A stretch of 64,000 nt of DNA from contig SIBK01000011.1 in assembly GCA_009695205.1 (NCBI GenBank), forward strand, positions 1 through 64,000, given 5' to 3'. The translations under genes were made by a program, and so were the position numbers. Of the stretch, positions 48,382 to 58,888 are shown one piece after another. The notes beneath the pieces are model-generated. The model was not told the DNA's origin. It searched no databases and worked only from the letters and a program-made list of their open reading frames with translations. The stretch comes from Pedosphaera sp. GTDB taxonomy: Bacteria > Verrucomicrobiota > Verrucomicrobiia > Limisphaerales > UBA9464. Position 1 is the first letter of the stretch; each line of letters opens with the position of its first letter.

Positions 48382-50684
48382 CTAAGGCTTCACCAAATCT
48401 CCGCGAATTTCACCCTCCGGATTCACCGAGGTGTGAATATTAAAGTAGGCCTTCCCAGCCTCGACATTCGCAGCATCGGCGGCGGTGATGGTCGCAGACC
48501 CCGCAAGAACTCCCGACGTACCCAACGCCCCGACTGGAGTCAGTGCAAACGCCACACTTCCCGCGCCATTTGCCAAATCAACCCGGTGCACATACGAGGC
48601 CGTGGCCTTCGCCTTCAAACCCTGGTAACTGACGAAGAAGAAGGCCTTCGTTCCATCGATGGCAAGAAATCCAGCACCGGTAGCCGAAGTTATGATCGCA
48701 GTGGGTTTCTCCGCACCGCCAGAAAGAGTCGCCCGGTATAGTTTGACACTCTTTGTCGTCGAGTCGCTGACACGGAACATCCCAACGCTGGCCACTATGG
48801 GCAAAGAGATTGTTCGGCTAGACGTCGTATAGATGTCATTCCACGTGGCATCCGCAAGACTCGCCTTGAACTGGAGGAGAAACGGGGCTTTGCCTCCCGT
48901 AATCGTGAGAGTCAATGTTCCGTCAGCAACCGACGCTGCGATGGATACCGACGACGACAACGCGTCCTGAGCTTTGTCGCCAAGTACGTCGGCTGGTAAC
49001 GAAGTCACGACCGCTCCTGATGAGAGCCGATAATTTGCGGTGCAGGTAAGCCGTTTCAGATCCTCTCGACTTAATCCCCACGCTGCAATGTTGAATCGGA
49101 ACGACCGGGCCGCCACATCCAGATCCAAGCTCCCTCCTTCGGCAAACGTTCCAAGATATTTACCTCCCTGGACAGATCCCGCTGGAAAATCCGCATTCGT
49201 CATGGCGAGACTTCCGAGATCGGCCAAATAGAAGTCCACCTCGATCTTTGCGCCCACTGCGGGAACGCCATCGGCCCCGGCTGGGACAGTCCCTATCACA
49301 ATCGAGGGTGTCGAATTGGTCTTGAGAATCGGAGCGTTTGCCGTCGCTGGTAAAGCCAGCGCACCGGTGAAAAATCGTTCGGCCGTCACATTCTGGGACG
49401 GATTCACGGGTATAACGCCAAAGCAGTGAACAACCTCATTTCCACGGAATGCGATGCGGACCGGAGCGTTGTCCTCATCATTGTTATTGTTGTGGAACTT
49501 GAACATCGGTCCGGCGAAGTTGGCGAAGTGGTTGGCTTCCGCAGCATCCGATTTGCCGTCCACATTTGAGCCTACCCGAATGCTGGAGTCCTTTCGGACC
49601 AGGAGCAGCGCCGTGCCTTCGGCCGTGGTGTAATTCGTTTTTCCATCGAATCCAAACCCAACGTAATTCCCGGCGATGACCACATTCGTCGCCGAACGCC
49701 GAAACTCCACAAACACATCGTACCGAACGAGTCCGATATAATTTGCTTCGCCCCCATCGTTCTTGCCGTCGCCATCGGTGCCGATGACGTTGCTGTCCGC
49801 CTGTCCGTTCTCAAAAAACTAGATATCCCAATTCTCCGGAAGGCCAATCCGGTTGATATCGAGCAGCTCACCGTTTGGGAGGTAGTTGATATAATTTCCC
49901 GAAACGCGAACGTTCGGTGTTTCCAGGTGTAGCGCCACCAATTGGCCGCAGATGACGTTGGCTTCTCCCGGGTCATTTACGCCATCCGAATCCGTGCCCA
50001 CCAACAGGCCGCTGGAGTAGTCGATCACTCCATTTTCTTCCCATTTGAAGGACGCGACAGCCGCCGAACTTCCGGCAATCCCGGGAATCAGTCCATCCAC
50101 GGCGGCGAACGTCTTTTGCGCAGGGTCGACGCCAAACCAGCAACCCTGAATTTTAGCGCCGGTGGAAGCCTTCATGAGGGCCACTCCGTAAATGGAGGGA
50201 TCCTCCTCCGTATTGCTACCCGTCACTGAGAGGATTGCCACCCCTCGCAAGGTGAAATTCTTTGCATTGAGTACCCCAAGAATCGTGCTTTCGGTTGTAC
50301 CAAACCCCGGGTAGTGTCCACCACGGTTCGACCGCCACTGCGAGAATCGAGAACGATGCGAATATCAGCAACATTGGGCTTTCCGAGCGTGTTGATATTG
50401 GCCTTCGCCTTGGGCTGCGAGTATCCGTCGAGAGTGAGGTTATTCACCGTGATCAAGGGGTAACCGCCTGTGGGAGTCCTAATGTAGTGCGGTCCGTCGC
50501 CGGCGATGTTGAACTTTATGACATCTCCGGCCAGGGCTGTCTCCAATGCCTTCTTCAGGGACGTTTTGGTGGTACTGGTATTGTCCACGGTGTCAACGAT
50601 CAGGTCTCGAGCTGCAGCGGAAGCGGCCCAAACCACCGAAACCGCCAGAACCGCCAGAACCGAAAGAATTTGGAGAAGTTTCAT
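48382..50684 (-). pseudogene. Secreted right-handed beta-helix/parallel-repeat protein with C-terminal CHRD domain, disrupted
   Basis: N-term MKLLQILSVLAVLAVSVVWAASAAARDLIVDTVDNTSTT; C-term CHRD TAIITSATGAGFLAI..EGEIRGDLV; frameshift near 50308 and in-frame TAG at 49819-49821. Confidence 0.82.
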
Positions 50685-50820
50685 GACGATACAAGTGGAG
50701 CGTAGACAGCGGAGAATTACAAGCTCGAATGGAGATCGAATGACGGGGGAGCGTCTGCCGGTCGTCATTCACTCTTTTTTTCATTCAGCGCGATCGAACG
50801 ATTTCGGGTAGTGTGCTGAG

Positions 50821-52992
50821 GTGTCTCGCGACTACGTCCTGCAGCCCTTTCAGCCGCCGGCCGAGCTGCGGATCGATTATCAGCGGGAACTCAATGCTCA
50901 GCAGTTCGCCGCGGTATCGGCCCCGGTCGGTCCGGCCCTCGTGCTTGCCGGGGCGGGTGCCGGCAAGACTCGAACGCTGATTTACCGCGTGGCCTGGTTG
51001 CTGGAGCATGGCGTTCCGGCCGATCGCATCCTGCTCCTCACCTTCACGAACAAGGCAGCCCGGGAGATGATGCAACGGGTCGGCGAACTGCTCGGTGGAG
51101 ATCTATCCGGCCTTTTAGGCGGGACTTTTCATAGCGTAGGGATGCGGATTCTGCGCCGGCATGCTGACCGGTTGGGTTATCGTGCGGACTTCACCATCGC
51201 CGACCGTGAGGATTCGAAGGACCTGCTGTCGGCGTGCATCGTGGACGCCGGGATTGAGGTCAAAGAATCGCGCTTTCCCAAACCCGAAGCACTTTCGGAC
51301 ATTCTGTCGCTGGCCGCCAACAAGCAGAGGACTGTTCCAGAGATGCTGGCCTCCAACTACCCGTCCTTTCTCCCGATTGAAGAACAGATTGTGGACGTTG
51401 CAAACCGGTACCGGGAGCGAAAGCGGACGACGGGTGCGATGGATTTCGACGATCTAATTGGCCTTTGGGTTCGATTGCTTAGGGAGCACCCTGATATCCG
51501 GGAAATGTATCAGCGGCGGTTCCAGCATGTGCTCGTGGACGAATATCAAGACACGAACCAACTGCAATCCGATTTGATTGATCTCGTCGCGGGGGCACAT
51601 CACAACGTGATGGCGGTGGGGGATGATTCGCAGAGCATCTATTCGTGGCGCGGCGCAAATTTTGCCAACATCCTTGAATTCCCCAAGCGACATCCCACAG
51701 CCCGGGTATACAAAATTGAAACCAATTACCGAAGCACTCCGGAGATTGTGTCGCTCGCCAATGCGGTCATCGCTGCCAACACGCGGCAATTTTCCAAGGA
51801 ACTCAAGGCCGCGCGCAAAAGCGGTGCCAAACCCGTGCTGGCCGTGTGCGGTGAAGCATCGGAACAGGCTGTCTTTGTGGCCCAACGCGCCTTGGAACTT
51901 CGTGACGAGGGGGTCAATCTGAACCGGATGGCTGTGCTGTATAGGTCGCATTTCCACGCCCTGGAACTACAACTCGAACTGACCCGTCGGAACATTCCGT
52001 TCAGCATCACGAGCGGGATCCGCTTCTTCGAGCAGGCCCACATTAAAGACGTCGCCGCCTATCTGAAATTTGTCATCAATCCGGCGGATGAACTCGCCTT
52101 CAAGCGACTGGTCAAGATGCTGCCGGGGATTGGGGGACGGGGCGCGGACAAGCTTTGGAACGAATTCCGAAACCTCTGCCCACCGCCACCGCCGCCATCG
52201 CCGCTGGCCGCAGCGGCCTCAATGACCGAGCCTTCTGACAATGAGGGCCTTTTGGAAACTCCATCCGCCGCCCCGCCGTTTCGGGATCCCGTGGCTCCGC
52301 TCCTCGTGCGAGTGGCCCCCAGGGTGCCGAAGAAAGCATCCGTTGGGTGGGCTCAGTTTACGGCGACAATTTCCCAATGTGAGGGTCCGGACACGTGCAA
52401 TGATCCGGCGGCCTTGATCCGGTTGGTGGTGGAGGCAGAGATTTCAGCCTACGTCGAGGCAACGTATGAAAACTCGAGGAATCGACTGGAGGATCTCGAT
52501 CAACTTGCCAGCTACGCGCGGCAATTTAATTCGACCGTCGAATTCCTCACGCAGCTTGCCTTGCTGAGCAACGCGGAGACGGAAACGAACGCCAACACAC
52601 AGGAAGAGGAACGGTTGAAACTGTCCACTGTGCACCAGGCGAAGGGTCTCGAGTTCGACGTTGTTTTCGTGATCATGCTCTGCGAGGGAATGTTCCCCTC
52701 CGGACGCGCTCTTGATTCCATTGAGGGCGAGGAGGAGGAACGGCGGTTGTTCTATGTCGCCGTGACACGGGCAAGGAGCGAACTTTACCTCAGCTATCCT
52801 CTGCTACGATTTGCGGGCGGCGGTGGAAATGCGATGCAGCAGGGGTCCCGGTTCCTCGGAGAGCTGCCTAAGAATCTCCTTGAAGAATGGAACCTCCACC
52901 CGGCCTGGGGCACCGCATCGAGCTCTGGGTTTGATAGCGCAACCAACCCGGAAAGCCCCCAATCGGCTGACGCCGCCGACGAACCCTTTTGA
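50821..52992 (+). CDS. UvrD/PcrA-like ATP-dependent DNA helicase (GTG start)
   Basis: LNAQQFAAVSAPVGPALVLAGAGAGKTRTLIYRV, VDEYQDTNQLQ, GDDSQSIYSWRGA, TVHQAKGLEFDVVFV, FYVAVTRAR. Confidence 0.95.
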   Translation: MSRDYVLQPFQPPAELRIDYQRELNAQQFAAVSAPVGPALVLAGAGAGKTRTLIYRVAWLLEHGVPADRILLLTFTNKAAREMMQRVGELLGGDLSGLLGGTFHSVGMRILRRHADRLGYRADFTIADREDSKDLLSACIVDAGIEVKESRFPKPEALSDILSLAANKQRTVPEMLASNYPSFLPIEEQIVDVANRYRERKRTTGAMDFDDLIGLWVRLLREHPDIREMYQRRFQHVLVDEYQDTNQLQSDLIDLVAGAHHNVMAVGDDSQSIYSWRGANFANILEFPKRHPTARVYKIETNYRSTPEIVSLANAVIAANTRQFSKELKAARKSGAKPVLAVCGEASEQAVFVAQRALELRDEGVNLNRMAVLYRSHFHALELQLELTRRNIPFSITSGIRFFEQAHIKDVAAYLKFVINPADELAFKRLVKMLPGIGGRGADKLWNEFRNLCPPPPPPSPLAAAASMTEPSDNEGLLETPSAAPPFRDPVAPLLVRVAPRVPKKASVGWAQFTATISQCEGPDTCNDPAALIRLVVEAEISAYVEATYENSRNRLEDLDQLASYARQFNSTVEFLTQLALLSNAETETNANTQEEERLKLSTVHQAKGLEFDVVFVIMLCEGMFPSGRALDSIEGEEEERRLFYVAVTRARSELYLSYPLLRFAGGGGNAMQQGSRFLGELPKNLLEEWNLHPAWGTASSSGFDSATNPESPQSADAADEPF

Positions 52993-53011
52993 ACGATGGC
53001 TTCCGGGATCC

Positions 53012-53092
53012 GGCTTTTTCCAGCCAGCGATATTCATCCACGACCTTCACACCCTGGTACGCGTCGGACATCGGCGCTTTTTTGTCGGAGGA
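53012..53092 (-). pseudogene. N-terminal fragment of a prolyl oligopeptidase-like protein
   Basis: Frame reads KAPMSDAYQGVKVVDEYRWLE, then unrelated sequence. Confidence 0.55.
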
Positions 53093-53211
53093 TGCTCGGC
53101 GGAGACGCCGGGAGTCATGAGAGCGGGCATGGCGATGGCGATGGCGATGATGAGAGTGGTGCAAGACCGCGCGTTTTCACGGATAAGATAGCGGTTTTTA
53201 GGACAAGGATT

Positions 53212-54266
53212 TCATTTGCCGGACTTGCTCGCCGGGGCCGGGGTGTCGAGTTGGATGAAGTCGTTGACATCCCAGACAGCAGGCTGGCCTTTGCGCTGCT
53301 TCGCCAGCCAGTTGAGCGCGGCTTGTTGAACAATCTCGTGACCGCCTTGGAAGATGGTTATCCGGGTGTTTCGAGTGGTCTTGCGGAAGATGGGTGTCCA
53401 CTCGCCATAGACCTTATCAGGCTGGGCGGCGAGCCATCCGGGGGGAAGTTTGCGAGTGGTGAAGAAGGGTTGGAAACCGTCGGAGGGTAAGAGGTCCGAT
53501 GGATCCACGACGGCATTGAATGCGCGTAGTGAATGGATGAACGGCACGCTGCCGGTGTGGCCGTCATCGACGCCGGCATTGATGTCGAGCGGCACTGTGG
53601 CGGCGTTTTTTAACCACATCAGGGGCGATCGATGGGCCGCGTCTTGCTTGCGCGTACCGGTATCGGGCGCGCCACCGAGGGCGGCTTCGAGATTCTGCGC
53701 GTAGCTATCCGTTTTACGGTCGTGCGCGTGTTCCGCGTGCCATTGAGCAAGGTCGCTGATACCGCACCAAGCGCTGACGCCAGCCCAGAGTTCCGGATGC
53801 CTTCCGGCCATGAGCAGGGCCATATGTCCACCACCGCTCACGCCGACAAGATAGATGAGGGTGTCATCCACCGCCCCGTTTTGCTTCGCCCACACGACCG
53901 CCTCTACGATGTCCTGCACGGCGCGGTCGGAACCCATGGCAAGGGGGTGTTGTTGAATCCGCGGAAGTTGGGGTGAATGAAATGCCAACCCTGCCGAATG
54001 CACCAATCGGCATAGACCGCATCACTGCCGGCAGAGTCGTAAGTGCTGCTCCACGTGTGCAGGCCGACGAGGAGCGGGCGCTTGTTGTTACTGGACGCGG
54101 AAAACCAGCGCGCAAGTTGTCTTTCGCCATCGCTCGCGAGGATACGTACGACACCAACGCCGGGCGGCCAGGCGTTGTCGAGAGCGATTGGCGGAGGCGC
54201 GGGGAGATCGGCGGCGGACAACCCGATGATGAACTGGGAGAGGGCGATCAACGTGGATCGGATCAT
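53212..54266 (-). pseudogene. Secreted alpha/beta hydrolase (prolyl oligopeptidase-type), 1-nt frameshift
   Basis: HFIHPNFRGFNNTPL|AMGSDRAVQDIVEAVVWAKQNGAVDDTLIYLVGVSGGGHMALLMAG (GxSGGG); frameshift in a C5 run near 53946. Confidence 0.82.
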
Positions 54267-54528
54267 GGGGATATCCTGAGGCTTTTGCGGACAACATTCC
54301 AGTTGAGATTCTTTGAAATAATCCAGGTCTGACATCCAATCAGGTTAGGGATGACCCAAACATCGGAGCGGCAGCCGATCTTGCCGGTGAACATCACCGG
54401 CAACTGACTCGCTCTAGAACAGACAAATGACTATGAATGCGAATCAATCGCGCGGTGGCTTGTTGCCGTTTCCGCGTTGCTCTCGAACTTCCGAATAAAG
54501 GCATTTCACCCGATGCATCGGGGGATTC

Positions 54529-57500
54529 ATGTACGGCCCCCCTCCGTTCTGGCGCTTGAAGCGCTGGAGTGTGTTCGCGATCAATTTCGCGGGTATCAAT
54601 GCGCTCGTCGCGAACACGGTTTCAACCGCTGTCGCGCAGGAAGCCGACACCACATCGCCCACCATCACGGCGGTCGCCTCCGCCCCACCGAACGCGAACG
54701 GCTGGTATCGCACCAGCGTGCGCGTGCGATTTGTGTGCGCCGACCCGGGCGGCAGCGGCATCGCGTCGTTCCCGGCAGCGCAAACTCTCACCACCGAAGG
54801 CGCAGGTCAGGGGGTCAGCGGTGTCACGCGTGATCACGCGGGTAACACTGCAAGCACAAGCCTCTCGCTAAGCATTGACAAGACCCCGCCGATCGTGACG
54901 GCGGCGCGCACGCCCGAAGCGGGCGCGAACGGTTGGGTGAGAACGCCCGTGACCGTGACGTTCGCTGCGAGCGATGCGCTCTCAGGGGTTGTTCCGGAAA
55001 GCGTGACGCCGCCGATCACGTACTCGACCGATCGCAGTAACACCACCGCAACCGGACGCGCGACCGATCTGGCCCGCAACGTCGGCTCAGTGCAGCTCAC
55101 GGGCATCAAAATCGACACGGCGAAACCGAAGATCACCGTATCGCTGCTGCCCGGGCAGACCGGCAGCGGATGGCGTAACGCCCCCGTGACGGCACACTTC
55201 ACATGCACGGACACGGGTTCCGGCATCGCGAGCTGTCCCGCGGATCAGTTCTTTCCAAATGAAGGTCGCGGCCAGACGGTGACCGGAACCTCGACCGACA
55301 ACGTGGGATTGTCGGCGACCGTGACCGCTACATTCCACATCGACCTGACGCCCCCGACCGTGACCACGACGTTCAGTCGTCCACCGGATGTGAACGGTTG
55401 GTACACGTCTCCCGTGACGGCATCGTTCCTGTGCACGAATGCGCTCTCCGGCATCTACGCGCGCCCGGAGCCGCTCGTGATTTCGGTTGAGGGCGCCAAT
55501 CAGCCGCTCGCGGTCACCGCGCTTGATCGCGCGCGCAACGCCACGGCGCCGTCGGAGAGAGTGAGCCTTGACCTCACGCCGCCGACGCTGGTCATTACGT
55601 CGCCCGCAACCAGCATCGAAGTCGCGAGCGCGTCCTTCACGATCACCGGCTCGGCGACGGATGTTGCCGCAGGTATCGCTGGGGTGACGATTGGTGGCGC
55701 GCCAGTCAGCTTGCAGACCGATGGCTCGTTTGCATTTCCAGTGAGCCTCACCGAAGGCGTGAACTCGTTTGCCGTCGTCGCCACCGACCACGTCGGTCGG
55801 TCGTCATCGCAGACCGTCATGCTGACGCGCACCACGCCCCTGTCCCCCCCCGCCGGCGCAGATCAACTTGATCACCGACGCGCAGTTCGAGTCGGGCGTC
55901 TCGGGCTTTTTCGCGCAGGATGCCAGCAGCTCGGTTTCACAGTCGGCTGAGGCGCCGCTCGAAGGGGGGAGCAGTCTCCGAGTGTCCATCACCGGCTACG
56001 GCAAAAACGTGTGGTGGTTCTACAACTTCAACGGCGGTCTCGCGAGCCACTTCCTCGTGTGTGCGCATGCGAGGTTGGATGTCGCCAGCTCGTCGACACT
56101 ACAGTTCTGTGCGATGATCTATTTCGCCGACGAGTCGACCGACATCACCTGCTCGCCGCTCAGTGGCATGGTCGGTGACAAAGGGATGGTCACGGCGCAA
56201 CTCCCAATTGATCCCACCAAGCGCATGCAGTCGGTGAGCTTGCGTCTGTATCAGGAGGGTGGAGCGTCGGTGGCGGTGGCGGTGGAGGGGGTGGAGGGGG
56301 TGGATCGATCGGTTGCACCGTGCCTGAGCCCGGGACCTCGGCGTATCCTGGCTTCACCTATAACCTGCCGTTGACGCGTCCGTTCATTTCGCTCGCGTCC
56401 TACACGCAGGCGAACCCGTCGTCGACGGCGTACACCCGCTTCAGCAACGCGGCCGACCAAGCCGTGGCCGGCAACCCGCCGTACGCGTACTCTGCCGTCT
56501 CGTCGGTGACGATGTATCGCATCACTGGCTATCCGGTTTACATCGACAATGCGATTGCGCGTGTGGAGGCATTTGTGACGGAGGCCGAGGAAGCGATCGC
56601 CGTAGGTGGCAGGCCCGCGATCGCTAGCGACTCCTACCTGGAGATCGGCTGGTACCTCGAGCAAATGGCGCTCGCGTACGACGACGGCTTCAACCGGCTC
56701 ACCGCCGCTCAGCGGGAACGGTGGGCCGCGTTTGCCGAGCAATCGCTTTTCAACTTGTGGCATCCGTCCGAAGCGATGTGGGGTGGGGTGGCGCAACCGT
56801 GGAGCGGTTGGTCAATCTGCGATCCAGTCAACAACTACCACTTCCACTTTTTGCGCGCGACGATGGTGTGGGCGCTGGCGACACAGAGCACGGCGTTACT
56901 GGAATTTCTGCAGACCGAGAAGTTCCCGCCGCTCATCGACTACTACGCGCAACTGCCGGGTGGTGGCTCGCGCGAGGGTACTGGCTACGGCACCGCGCAG
57001 AAGGATCCGTTCGAGAACTTCCTCGTTTGGAAGGACTCAACCGGCGAGGACCTTTCGGCCCTGACGGTGCACACGCGTCAGACGATTGACTACTGGGTGC
57101 ACGCTACGGTGCCGACGCAAGACCGGTTCGCGCCGATCGGTGATCAGGCCCGCGTGTCGATACCGGATCTCTTCGACTACCAAGAGAACTTGGTGCACAC
57201 GGCCGTGGCGCTCAATCCAGGCACGCCCGAAGCGCAGCGCGGCACGTGGTGGCTGAACAACAACTCGGTGAACGGCGTAAGCGCAGCGTTCAATTTGCTG
57301 GGCGACCTGTTGCCGTTGCCCGATGCGCCGATCGTGCCGGTCGAGCGGGTGTATCACGCCACGGGCGCCGGAGTTCTTTTTGCGCGTTCGAGTTGGAATA
57401 CCGACGCGTCGTGGGTGTCATTCATGGCCGGCAAGTATGACCAGTCTCACGCCCATCAGGATCAAGGTGCGTTCACGTTCTTCAAGGGTGATTGGCTGGC

Positions 57501-57990
57501 CGTCACGGCGAACATCTGGTCGCACAGCGGCATTAATCAGGAGACCGAGTTCCAAAACACGGTCCGGTTTAAGCGCGCGGACGGCACGGTGATCGCTCAG
57601 AATCAGGACGACACACTGCAGTCGTCGATGACCTACACGACCACCGGCGGACAGGTGTCGGTGACGGCTGATCTCAGGAACGCCTTCAGCGGCAACGCAG
57701 ATTTTGTGCAGCAGTGGACGCGCAATCTCGAGTATATTAGAGACACGCTGCGTGTCTTAGACACCTGGACTGTGGCGTCGGGTGTGCGTCCGGTATTCCA
57801 GCTTCACGTGCCGGTGCTGCCGGTGGCCCAGGCAGACGGGTCTCTTCTGGCGGGCAATCTCCGCATCGTCCGGCTCCAGGGCGCGACATTCACTATCAAC
57901 GCGATGCCGTCCGGGTTCAACCAAGGCTACCGCATTGATTTTACCTCAACTGCGGGCAACTCATTCGCGATCGAATTGCGAGGGCAGTAG
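54529..57990 (+). CDS. Ig-like repeat + carbohydrate-binding-like domain + heparinase II/III-like lyase, split into three frames
   Basis: Repeated DxTPPxVTxxxxPxxNGW..PVTVTFxCxDxxSGI; Gly-rich linker; catalytic region MAGKYDQSHAHQDQGAFTFFKGDWLAVTANIWSHSG; frame changes at a C8 tract near 55847 and at a GGT/GGC/GGA repeat near 56260. Confidence 0.78.
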
Positions 57991-58159
57991 GCACTCGATG
58001 AGTTATGCCAAGATATAAATTATTCACCAATGTCTTGAAGGTGCTCGATGCCAAAATGTTGAGAGGCGCGCGCACGGCAATCCGACAGGAAATACTGGTT
58101 GGAAAAATGTCATCCAAAGATATCCTAGAGTCATTGCCTTTCCCGAAACGCGTTGGTCG

Positions 58160-58888
58160 ATGCTGGCGGTGGCCACGATCCATGGGGACCACGCCGCCAG
58201 GCAGGCGCTGGATGAACTGTGCAGGCGTCACTGGCAGCCCGTTTATGCCTTCATCCGTAGCCGTGGATCCGGGAATGACGAGGCGCGCGACCGAACTCAA
58301 TCATTTTTCCTATATCTCTTAGAGAATGCCACGTTGCGGAAAGCGGACCGGGCGTGGGGGCGGTTCCGCACCTTCCTGTTGACCGTGCTCTGGCGCTTCC
58401 TACGCGATGAAAGGAAGCGGGAAGGTGCAGAGAAGCGCGGCGGTGAACTGGACGAACTGTCCTTGGACGAGCTGGAAACCGGGCTGCTGTCCCAGCCGGG
58501 CCCGCTCAACGAAACCCTCGACCGGGAATGAGCTTTGACGACGATGGAGAGAGCCCTCGAAGCGGTTCGACACGAATTCGTCGCCACTCGCGGTGAAGCG
58601 GCGTGGAGCGTGTGGCGCGGTTTCCTACCCGGCAGCGCGGCAGCGCCCTCAATGTCCTTGGCCGCAGAGGCCCTTGGAGTGGGCGAGGGCAGCGCGCGCT
58701 CGGAGGTTCACCGCCTGCAGAACCGCTGCCGCGAAGCGCTGCGGCGCGAGTTAATAGGTACCGTGGCGTCGCCCGAAGATCTGGACGACGAGATCGCCTA
58801 CCTCGGCCGGGCCTTGCAGGGTGCCCGAGCGGCGGGGCACGGACGCAGCCCGGTCGCACCGATGTCCAAGCAGCCAGTCGAGAGATGA
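58160..58888 (+). pseudogene. ECF-type RNA polymerase sigma factor, interrupted by in-frame TGA
   Basis: ALDELCRRHWQPVYAFIRSRG..RTQSFFLYLLENATLRKADRAWGRFRTFLLTVLWRFLRDE..LNETLDRE*ALTTMERALEAVRHEF..AEALGVGEGSARSEVHRLQNRCREALRREL. Confidence 0.82.

Noticed and set aside
52868-53164. His/Arg-rich peptide MHHSHHRHRHRHARSHDS as a metal-binding microprotein
   Set aside because: Arises from a simple (ggcgat)n repeat read in one frame; the downstream part is a prolyl oligopeptidase remnant.
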